A stretch of 64,000 nucleotides of DNA from contig CM060734.1 of NCBI GenBank assembly GCA_030704615.1, positions 20,710,001 to 20,774,000 on the forward strand, in the 5' to 3' direction. Below, in pieces: positions 55,150-64,000 of this stretch (position 1 is the stretch's first letter; each line of letters starts with the position of its first letter). Under the pieces are notes generated by a model that ran no database searches, was not told where the DNA came from, and saw only the letters and a list, made by a program, of their open reading frames with translations. The stretch comes from Takakia lepidozioides. Lineage: Eukaryota; Streptophyta; Takakiopsida; Takakiales; Takakiaceae. The position numbers were made by a program, and so were the translations under genes.

Positions 55150-57960
55150 ATGGACAATATCACCAGAGACCCCTTGCATCCAAACACTCCTCTCACCATC
55201 CACCATCCCACTTTAAGTCCTATCTACTTGCCTATGAAATGCTTACACTACTTCACTACGGCGACATTCACCCAAACCCACACCCCTATACCATTACTAA
55301 CATCATCAACAAGCTTCCAAATGATCATAAAGACAGATATGAATTATACTTCCAAACAGACACTGCCACGCTCGTGCCTGCATATCAACACCTTAGTGAC
55401 CACTTCTCTCCCTTTCTCTCTAACCCTCCTACCAATAACCGTAAACCCACGCACCCAATTGCCACCTTTGGGCTCCCTACCTGCGAACACCCATCCCTAG
55501 TCACTGCCACCTATAAACTTAGCACATACCCCCCACAACATCTACTACTCTCACTAATCGTTGTCATCTCTCCAATCCCCTCAATATGCAATGACTACTT
55601 TAGAACCCAACCAGACATACACATACGTTTGCTACTACACCAACTGCATGAGCTACCCACACTACCTCACAGATACCTAGCACCCCCACACTACCTACAC
55701 AATCTCCACAAATCCCTTGACCTACTACAAGCCAAGCCCAAAGTAGTTCACAAGATTCTTGGCGAACACCTAGCGCACCCAGCTGCTACCATACACGAGC
55801 TAGATACTCTCATTCCCATTCATTTCTAAAAATATTTTCACTACACAACCCTCCATGTCAAGACAAGCATCCCTGGATATCAACCCCCTCCCATGATACC
55901 GCCACTAGTCATCACACCTTGCTTGCCCAGCCACACCAATGACCCACCTCCAACACCCCCTAGACCCAACAGTCCCCCACACGCCCCCTCCTCCCAGCAA
56001 GCACACGCACTCAACATACTCACCTGGAATGTAGGGTCACTTGCTACCAGCATTCAAAGCCTTATCCATCTAATGGACTCTACACCTCCGCATATCATTC
56101 TATTACAAGAAACTAAACTCAACACACACGGTCCTAACAGCTCCTACATCAACAATCTCCTTCACAGCCGCACAATGCCTACTTAGACGCTCCACGCCAT
56201 ATCATCCCACTCGGGGCAGAGTGGCTTTTGGTATTCTTCGCACACATCACTCCCTAGCACCACGGTCAAAATACATGTTGCTCTCTCCCTCCGATCACAC
56301 CTTCAAATCATCAAGCTACACCTCCCCGCTATCCCTCCCATTATCCTTATCCACTTGTACATGCCCTCACATGCCGAAGATCTCCCCCTGATCCTTGATA
56401 TCCTACTCACCATCTCTAACACACTCACACAACCCTCTAACCAATCCCAGCACTACATCCTAGCAGGCGATTTCAACAGGGACATTGCCCTCATGGGCCA
56501 CACATACAATGGTGTTCACAAACCTCCATCCCCCGTTGACCATGAATGGGCAAATTCACTCACTCACCTCCGTTATATACCGGCCGATCACCATTACTCC
56601 AGACAAGGTGGACTTAACTACTCATCCCTCAGTCTTCTTGATGTTTTCTACTTCAAGACACAAAATGACATCCCCTCATACCTCAACAGTCATGTACACA
56701 TTAAATAGTTTATGCAACTCTCCCGTCTCAGTCACCATCCCAGCATCCATCATTCCCTTTTGACCTATCCCACCCATACATGTTCCACCGCCGCAATCTA
56801 GAATCTTATCCCCACTTCCCCACAATAACATAACCGCCTTTCTAAACACTTCCAGCCAACATCCTTACACCTCATGCTAAGACTCTCCGATATATTCTCC
56901 GAAACAAACCTCGCGCAGTCCCTGACAAAGCATGGAACGATGCCGAGACCATACTCACAACTTCAATGCAAGAAATGACCAAAAGTGTGATTGCCACCTG
57001 CTCTGCCCCCCCTGAAATCCCACAAATTGCACGCTCAAAACAAAATGGTGGCTACCTTACCCGTACTCAAAATCGTATATGGACATCACATCTTAACACA
57101 TACCACACGATCAGGCGTGCCCTCGCTATTATACCCACCACTACCCCCATTCACCATGGGAACAACTGGACATCGGATCCACGTATCACTTGCCTAAATA
57201 CCTTAACAACGTGTCAAGTACTAATGCCACCACCTGCCAATCTTCAAGATATTCCAAAATGGACAGCTGCTCTCTCCAAAGTTGGCAGAGATGCCAAAAA
57301 AGCCGCTTACAATATTACCAAACAAAAAGCCGTCGATAATCACAAAAAATTTGTCTCCTCTTTTAACTAATTGCTACGCGACCACCCCAAAAAAGCTCAC
57401 AAAGCCATCTTTAACCCTGCCCTCAACCCACCCATTGACTGTCTCAAACACAGACACGGCCACTTGCTAACCAATCCAGCGGACATCAACCAAGAAATAT
57501 GGTCACAAGCATCCTCAACATACACACCTGCAGTTTCAAACTGCTTACATCCCCGTCTCCACTCTACCAATTGCATGTGTAAAGCTAAACACTATCCGTG
57601 GCATGATATAGATGGCTTCTCGATTGACAATAGAGGATCCCCAATGGATTGCATCATAGACCTATTCACAATTGATCTTTACGAATCATGTCTCAAAAAA
57701 CTATCAAAATCTAAAGCCCTGGGCCCCGATCTTATACCCAATGCTATACTTCAAGCATTAAACCCTCAACTTCACTACCTCCTTTTTAAATTCTTTCAAC
57801 TCTGTTACAAACAAAAGGAATCCTACACTCCTGGAAACACAGCCGGACCATTCTATTCTTCAAAAAAGGTGATCCTACAGATCTCAATAATTACAGACCC
57901 ATAGCATTGGCCAACACCATATACAAGCTATTCACCAGTACACTCACCACAATGCTATCA
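55150..57960 (+). mobile_element. LINE-type retrotransposon, cut off inside the reverse transcriptase
   Basis: The endonuclease is seen as LNILTWNVGSLATSIQSLIH, HIILLQETKLN, HYILAGDFNRDIALM and LLDVFYFKTQND (56010-56700). The start of the RT follows: LSKSKALGPDLIPNAILQAL and, in another frame, GDPTDLNNYRPIALANTIYK (57690-57960). The RT stops before its catalytic motif, at about 57960, where unrelated sequence begins. Upstream, a 196-codon stretch (55239-55829) starts with GDIHPNPHP and may be the N-terminal part of the same protein. Several stops and frame changes are present. The C-rich DNA between 54525 and 55150 codes for nothing I recognise. Confidence 0.75.
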
Positions 57961-57961
57961 A

Positions 57962-58045
57962 GATGACGATGACTCCGATGACCAAGCAGACTTGCAGCTT
58001 GATGAGGACGAAGAAGCTCTGGATGATGATGTTCAAGTTGATTAG
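57962..58045 (+). pseudogene. Acidic C-terminal tail of an unknown protein
   Basis: Twenty-seven codons rich in Asp and Glu (DDDDSDDQADLQLDEDEE) end in TAG at 58043. The stretch begins exactly where the LINE sequence ends and lies about 100 bp before an N-like LTR start. It may be the last codons of a host gene or of an element polyprotein. The rest of it is missing. Confidence 0.35.
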
Positions 58046-58146
58046 ACACGTAATCAAAGCTACATAACAATTCTCGCACATAATTATACCCATCCCTTCA
58101 ATTGATTGTACATGTACATGCATGTAGCTTATTTCTATGATTGATC

Positions 58147-58480
58147 TGTCAAGTTATTTTATCACTAGTGTGAAGTTAGCTAGGAAATAGCTAGCTTTTA
58201 TATATTGACATTTGGGATTGACCCAAGTGTCAATCCAGGGGCCAATACATATTTGGGCACCTGGCGTTGTTATCTTCACGGCAGATCGCGGTGGGCTCAT
58301 CTTTCTCGAGTTGAGCCTCATCGCGTCTAGCTATGGCGCCGTAGTGTGGATTCCCCATGGCGTGGGGTGCACTTGGCTCGACTTAATATATGAGTGATGT
58401 TTTCATGTGCAAGTATGTGAGTTTGAGAGAGTTTGTGTGCTTGTATCATTCCTTTCCTTATCACTCGAGAAAGATCAGCT
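58147..58480 (+). repeat. Diverged LTR start related to the LTR of element N
   Basis: It begins TGTCAAGTTATTTTATCACTAG. Many blocks are shared in the same order with the LTR of N read on its sense strand: GTTATCTTCACG, CTCGAGTTGAGCC, GTGGGGTGCACTTGGCTCGACTT, ATGAGTGATGTT and TTATCACTCGAGAAAGAT. It lies 1.8 kb before a gag of the N family on the same strand, so it is probably the 5' LTR of a second member. Its 3' limit is not resolved. Confidence 0.6.
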
Positions 58481-59977
58481 TGAGTCTGTGAGTGCCAGGT
58501 TCGAGTTGTTTTGTAGCACTTGTATTTTCATGAGAAGCAGTTCAGCCTAGAGTGCAGGGATCCATGCATGAGCCTATCCAAAGTGGATAGAGCGCAAAGG
58601 CGAACATGTTGTAGGTTTGCAATGGATAGAGAGGTGGGTAGCCTATGTTGAAGAGCGGCGTTGCATAGCTCAACGCTATGGCAACCAAGTTTGGGCTTCT
58701 AGTGTGAAGCGGATGAGATGCTGGCCACGAGTGGGTGAACATGCTAGCTTCCTATGTGCAGCTCACATTTCTGCAGCTCCTTAACTCGGCCTGCAGCTGA
58801 AGAAGACGACCACCATGGAGATGATATGATCAGCTCCAGATATTTCTACCCGAAACTAGTTGGTGCGGGTAGATGAGAAGCAGCTCAATGGTGGAGCTGC
58901 AAGGGGATGTATCGCAGCCCGTTGGGAGCTTCAGCTCCAAGCTCATGAAGAGGTATGAGTGAAGAGAGGGGGCTGGTCTCTCTTGTGTGCAAATCAGTGC
59001 ACTTGTGAAGCATGTGCTGAGTTGGAGTTTCAATCTGAAACTCAGCAGTGTAAGGGCTGGAAGGGCAGCAGTAGGGCGTCCTAGAGCCAGGGAATGTGTA
59101 GTAGAACTGCAGGTACACCAAGGTTGTAAAGGTGTGTATTTTCAGATTTGTTTTTGTAAGCTTCATAGAGAAAATGGAGCTTGTTGGGCAGCATATGGCT
59201 TGCTTGTTGAGTTGGGGGCACTTCTAGTAGGCCGTGAGAGCTCAGGAGTGCAGGGCGACAGGAGTGATGGCTCCGCAGAAGCCATAGCTCGTCGGCAGCA
59301 AGTGCTGGAGCAAACCCCAGCTCGGGGAGAGCTCGGGAACACGTGGGAACGCCGGGAATGCATGGGAACTCATTGGGAGTTCTAGGGCACGCATGGAACA
59401 GTGGCCGCGATGGGCCGTGGGGGCAGTATCACAAGATACCACAAGCCCAGGCCGTGACTGTTGACCGTGACTGTTGACCGTGACCGTTGACCGTGACCGT
59501 TGGAAGCCATGGTGCGGACACAACGGGTTGGCACGGTGACCAGATCGTGGGGATGGTGGGCCGTGAAGGCTCGTGGGAGTGGTACCACGGGGTATCACGG
59601 GGCAGCCCGTGGCCAACAAGCGCCCAGGGCGGGCCGTGAGGAGTCGTGGTTGTTGGAGCCACGGAAGGCCGCGAACAGGTAGAGTGGAAATATATATAAT
59701 ATATATATATTTTCATTTGTTTCGTGGGACCTTGATGGGGAGGCTGGGCTTTGTAGAACAACGGTTTTTAGCTAGTTGATCTGGCAGAAAAGTCGGAATT
59801 GCCTCTCTGTTGCGTTTTAACAAAGGGGATTACTTCCCTGCAGGTGCAGGTGCAGCAGGCTATGTTAGGGACCTAGTATTCCAAACCATAAGCCGCATCA
59901 GGTTCTCTACCCGGATACCTTGTGGAGAGGGGGTTAGAGACAGGTTCATGACCGGTTGAGTGTCAGTTTGTCAACAC
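58481..59977 (+). other. LTR remainder and leader of a second N-family element
   Basis: No gene is recognised. The region holds a 13-bp tandem repeat, CCGTGAC(T/C)GTTGA, four times at 59452-59503, a (TA)-rich patch at 59692-59710, and CTGCAGGTGCAGGTGCAGC at about 59838-59857, which resembles the leader of element N. I could not find a PBS. Confidence 0.45.
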
Positions 59978-60795
59978 GGAGGTGCCACTAGTTGCTGGGG
60001 AAAGTGCCGGTACGAGCACTAGCGATATTAGCGGGTATACGAGACAAGGTGTGCGGTTTAGGCCACCTTCACCTCCTGCGTCTTCTACGGAAGGTTCTGA
60101 TTTGGATTGTGAATCAGGAGGACTCACACCGGCGGTGCAAGTTGTTTTCTTGCCATTGTTGTGGGACACAATGGAGGAGATGTATGGAGCCACCAAGGGG
60201 CCACGTAGGTACTCTGGGGCGATGGGCACCATTGAGTTGGATGATTTTATCCAAGAGTTTGATAGTTGGTATAACTTGCAGCAAATGCGCAATCCACAAC
60301 TATTACGCCTTTTATGGCATGGAAAGGGCTGTTTCAGCACCTTGAGGGGCCGCCCATAGATGATTACCATGAGTTTAGGCGGGTGTTGAGATCGAGGAGT
60401 GGAGGATGTACTAGTCACCGGACTATGTCTCCATCACTAGAGGCACTAGAGGCACAAGGGCAACAGCCACACCGGCAGCTGCATCAGCAGCAGCAGCTAC
60501 AACAGCAGCTTCCACGAGCAGTAGTGGGACTAGTGGTACAGCAACTACGACGTCCACCCAAGCTACTGCTGCACCAGCACCAGTGGCGGTGCCTGCCTTC
60601 AACCCTGTTGTGGAGTTCTTCGAAGAGTTGAGAAGGAACTACCAAGGGATGAGGACAGAGAAGTTGAGGAGCTTGCAAGAGTTCCAGAGGAAGCCTACTG
60701 AGAGTTTGAGGGAGACTTTCACTCACATGAGGCACTTGATTAATGTAACCCAAGGGGTTACGGAGGCTCAGGCAGTCCAGTTCTGGTACAGGATA
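59978..60795 (+). pseudogene. Gag fragment of a second N-family element
   Basis: The segments GATKGPRRYSGAMGTIELDD and LQQMRNPQLL match the N-terminal gag of element N. After a frame change, FNPVVEFFEELRRNYQGMRT and TEAQAVQFWYRI match its capsid core. The gag is cut at 60795 by the LTR of element F. A Gln-rich stretch (60470-60530) takes the place of the Ser/Thr-rich linker of N. Confidence 0.8.
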
Positions 60796-61521
60796 TGTCG
60801 CGGCCCTTTGCCTTGAGGGCAGGGGGTCGGGACGCAGAGGGGCTGCCCCTGTGGTGGGGGCAGTGGCAGCAATAGGTACGGGGGGCTGAAGCACCCTTGA
60901 GTGCCCAAGGCACTCAAGGAGGCGGAGGCGCTCACTAGGTGGAGCCCCGCACACCGGGTTGCGGTGGGGGTGGCTCCACAAGGGGTGGTGGTAGCTTAGT
61001 GGGACTTAGTGGGGGATGGCATAGGACTCACCATGGGGCGGAGACCTGGTGGTGGGAGTCGTGGGGAGTCTTGGGACTCACCACGGTCCAATGGGGCTGT
61101 GGTGGGTGGGCCAAGACTCACCGCGACTCATCACCGGGAATCGAGGGTCTTCGTGGTGGTTCGCCATAAAATGGCATGGTTGTTTGTGAAACCCCCGCGG
61201 ACAGTCACATAAGTATATATAGGGAGTAGTAACCCCGAGAATGGTGCAAGCCCGTTGGTGACCAAAAACTAGTGAGTAAGCAAGCGAGCCGGAAAGCGAC
61301 CAAAGAGTGGGGAGCTATTCTGGACTGCCATCTACCAAAGGGAATTTCCACTAGGCCCAAATTGGTGGAGGGTCTGTTGGGGGAAGAAAGGGGGACCGTT
61401 ATGTCCTGGTGAGCAGCCGAAGCTCCGAGTTGGCCCGGCGGCCAGGTTGGGAGTTAGGCGCACGCATCAAAGCGAGTAACTATGACTTGAAGGGGAGCTT
61501 ACCGAAGTGAGGTGCGCGACA
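60796..61521 (+). repeat. 5' LTR of element F
   Basis: The 726-bp segment begins TGTCGCGGCC and ends GTGCGCGACA, so its ends are inverted. It is followed two bases later by a PBS. It interrupts a gag of the N family. The 3' LTR and TSD partner lie outside the window. Confidence 0.82.
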
Positions 61522-61523
61522 CT

Positions 61524-61535
61524 TGGTATCAGAGC
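61524..61535 (+). other. Primer-binding site of element F (initiator tRNA-Met type)
   Basis: TGGTATCAGAGC is the standard plant iMet-complementary PBS, placed two bases after the LTR end. Confidence 0.9.
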
Positions 61536-61651
61536 TTAGAGTTCAGTACGCGATCGTCATTGGGATCGGCCTCATCATGGGGTCGGGCAAGCCAAAGTGA
61601 AAGCGGAACGACCCGAAAGATGATGATCCTGGTGAGCCCGATGGGGATGAC

Positions 61652-62735
61652 GTGTCACCGAAGCGGCCATTTGAGAAAGCGATGTATGCTTTTGAAAATG
61701 AGGCCACTCAAGAACGGGAGGAATCTGAGGAGTCGGAGCCCGAGGAATCTCTGAGAGCTCCGACAGACCAACAGATGCCTCCCATGCCAAAAGCCTTTTG
61801 GGAAAGGTTGTTGGCGCAGTTTGGTGGGACGTTGAAAGACGTGTTGAAGGCGGCTAATGTCACTTCCACTAAGGCAAAATTTAAGGTGAAGCCTAAGGAA
61901 CCCGGCACCTTCGAGGGCATCCAAAATCGGAAGGCACTCAACACATGGCTCTTGGAGCTAGAGCAGTACTTCCGGGCGGCCAAGTTGAGTGATGAGGAAT
62001 GGGTGGAATGGGTGGAAGTGGCTCCCACCTATTTGAGGGGCTATGCTCAACAATGGTGGCAAAAACGCCTTCACGACCGAGGTCCAAACCCAGAAACCTT
62101 GAATTGGAGTGGGTTCAAGGAACTGATGAAGAGACAGTTTGTGCCCCTCAACGCGTCCTGGCTTGCCCGGGACAAGATGAGGAATCTGAAGCAAACGGAT
62201 GACATTCAAGGATATGTTCAGGCTTTCAATGTGCTATTGCTCGAAGTCGCGGACATGGCAGAACCAGAAATGGTCTTCAATTTTGTGGCGGAACTGGCCC
62301 CATGGGCCAGACGGAAGTTGGAGGAGAAGCCACCTAAGACTTTGAACGAGGCAATTGAGAGGGCTGAATGTTTCTCGGATGTCCCTAGAGGCGAAAGACA
62401 AGGCCATACGGAGCTGAACCACAAGAAGACCCAGCGGGAGGGTGACACCTTTTGACCGGAAAAGAAGTGGGATAGGCCACGCGGTGACAATGGCACTTGG
62501 AAATCAAAGGGAGGGCCTTCACACGCCAAGACGACACCCGGTGCTCCAAAAGGAAAATCAGGTGCGACACCTTATGGCGGACAAAATGTGACCTTCGATG
62601 GAGTGTGCTTCAATTGTGGGGAGTCCGGGCACATGGCCAAGAAGTGTACGAATCCCCGGCAATTGAATGTGACTCGGGCAACCACGGAGTTGTCCGAAGC
62701 TTCCATCAGCCGCTTGGTGGAGGTGGTGGTCGCCA
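61652..62735 (+). pseudogene. Gag of element F with one internal TGA
   Basis: The frame opens at 61652 or earlier. It has an acidic N-terminus, then KEPGTFEGIQNRKALNTWLL, YLRGYAQQWWQKRLHDRG and LARDKMRNLKQTDDIQGYVQ, typical Ty3 capsid sequence. A TGA at 62453 interrupts the frame. It then continues to the knuckle CFNCGESGHMAKKC (62608-62649). The TGA could come from CGA by one C-to-T change. Confidence 0.85.
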
Positions 62736-64000
62736 AGACTTGCAAGGTAGGCAACTACTCTTGTGAGTTGTATCAGGAAACTGGCGCCTTGCGTAAAGGG
62801 AGTCAGTTACTGTTTGTGAGTGGGATAATCTCCGGAACTAACGTGTCATTGTTGGTGGACACAGGAGCGTCGCACTCCTTCATGACACCGGCAACGGCAC
62901 GAAAGCTGGGACTCTCGACGAGTGATGTGGGGGCCTCTATTGAGGTGCGTTCTGCTAAAGGAGAACCACAATTGGCGACGAGGTTGGCGTTCGATGTTCC
63001 TCTTCAGCTCGGGAGTTGGGAGGGACGTGAGAACTTCACCATTTGCGACATCGATGGAGTGGATCTCATTTTGGGGATGACATTTTTTAGCAGATCCGGA
63101 GCGGTCATAGATGGCCGCAAGAGGGTAGTCACACTACTGTGTGGGAATGGTGGCGAAGTTTTACGAGTGTCGGAAATGCCCAACCCCGTGGGAGGGCGAA
63201 TAAACCTTCTGTCAGCAAGGGAGTGGGCCGTGGAGGAGTCACACGAGCCCCAATTTTTGCTTTATGTAAGACAAGTGAAGGGAGAAGGCGATGGGGAGCC
63301 GAGCCCAGATTGGATCAAGGGGATTTTGGAGAAATACTAGGATGTGATGCCGGAGGAATTACCAAGCGGCTTGCCAGCGCGAAGAGGAGTTGACCACAAG
63401 ATTGAGGTGATACCGGGATCGGAGCCGCCTGCCAAGGCGCCCTACCAATTGAGTCACAGAGAGTTGGTCGAGCTGAAGACTCAGCTCAAGGATCTAATGT
63501 CAAAGGGGTACATCCGGCCGAGTAAGTCACCTTACGGAGCCCCGGTGCTACTCGCAGACAAGAAGGATGGGACGCTGCAGATGTGTGTCGATTACAGGGC
63601 TCTAAATAAGGTGACTATAAAAAACTAGTACCCTTTGCCAAGGATCAACGACCTCTTTGATCGGTTGGTAGGAGCAAAGTATTTCAGCCGGATCGATTTG
63701 CGCTCGGGCTACCATCAAATTCGAGTGGCGGAAGGAGACGAGGAGTAGACCGCGTGCAGGACAATGTATGGTTCATATGAGTTCTTGGTGATGCCTTTTG
63801 GGCACACCAACGCACCCGCGACCTTTAGCACGCTAATGAACAGCCTTTTCCAGAAGTGGTTGGATGACTTTGTGATCGTGTACATCAACGACATCTTGGT
63901 GTACTCGAAAACAAAGGAAGAGCACCTGGAGCACCTAAAAAGGGTGTTCCAGAAATTGCGGGAAGAGAAGTTGTATGCTAAAGCTTCAAAGTGCAAATTC
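62736..64000 (+). pseudogene. Protease and reverse transcriptase of element F (cut by window end)
   Basis: This is in the same frame as gag. The protease active site is LLVDTGASHSFMTPATARKL, with ILGMTFF further on. TAG codons interrupt at 63338-63340, 63626-63628 and about 63746. The RT reads [40 protein letters not shown] and [20 protein letters not shown]. The catalytic box reads [10 protein letters not shown] where YIDD is expected (63886-63915), so one metal-binding aspartate is lost by a G-to-A change. The element runs past the window. Confidence 0.88.

Noticed and set aside
63626-63750. TAG codons in element F rescued by U-to-C RNA editing
   Set aside because: Such editing is known for organelle transcripts of ferns and hornworts. 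This is a nuclear-type LTR element that also lost an RT aspartate, so decay is the simpler reading.
1-64000. CRISPR arrays, rRNA genes and bacterial operons
   Set aside because: No regular short direct repeats with unique spacers, no rRNA-like blocks and no operon-like gene runs were seen.

Overview
The window looks like repeat-rich nuclear DNA from a land plant with a large genome. A fern or another seed-free plant is my best guess, at low confidence. The plant call rests on a PLS-type pentatricopeptide-repeat (PPR) reading frame, a ribosomal protein eL21 copy, a fragment resembling the plant protein CELLULOSE SYNTHASE INTERACTIVE, and Ty3/gypsy elements with plant-type primer-binding sites (PBS). 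I see no intact ordinary gene. Nearly everything is transposon, and most reading frames are broken.

The core is a three-deep nest, all members on the minus strand. Element A (16026-53283) lies inside a PPR-like reading frame and has 1.43-kb LTRs and a CCATG target-site duplication (TSD). Element B (18755-43653) lies inside A's extra 3' gene and has roughly 0.95-1.0-kb LTRs and a GTCTT TSD. Element N (21138-32957) lies inside B's extra 3' gene, with a 4-bp TSD read as TCTA. Reading across the A insertion leaves the PPR-like frame open, and reading across B leaves A's extra gene in one frame with four stop codons.

N is the most interesting element. Between its protease and reverse transcriptase it carries a cytosine-5 DNA methyltransferase domain: motif I DLFGG, PCQ, ENV, an HRPRF/WTN block and a motif X-like end. 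After the integrase it carries a PHD finger (C4HC3). A DNA-methylation writer and a probable chromatin reader thus sit in one retroelement. This copy is broken by frameshifts. Its leader also holds host-gene scraps: a broken eL21 copy and a CSI-like fragment in opposite orientation. Two further gag fragments of the N family lie at 11191-12822 and 59978-60795.

A and B each carry a long gene after integrase, with a related N-terminal domain, a coiled coil and a C-terminal domain, in the place where Athila-type elements carry an env-like gene.

Layout. 1-6962: decayed Ty3/gypsy element G, with a tRNA-derived SINE in its integrase. 7915-8574: Mutator-like non-autonomous element with a 9-bp TSD. 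8790-10503: two 705-bp direct repeats, each made of 120-bp units. 11191-14885: fused retroelement fragments. 14886-16025 and 53284-53533: the interrupted PPR-like frame. 16026-53283: the nest. 53534-58045: a short tandem duplication and a LINE cut off within its reverse transcriptase. 58147-60795: an N-like LTR start, GC-rich DNA and gag. 60796-64000: a further Ty3/gypsy element F that continues past the window edge.
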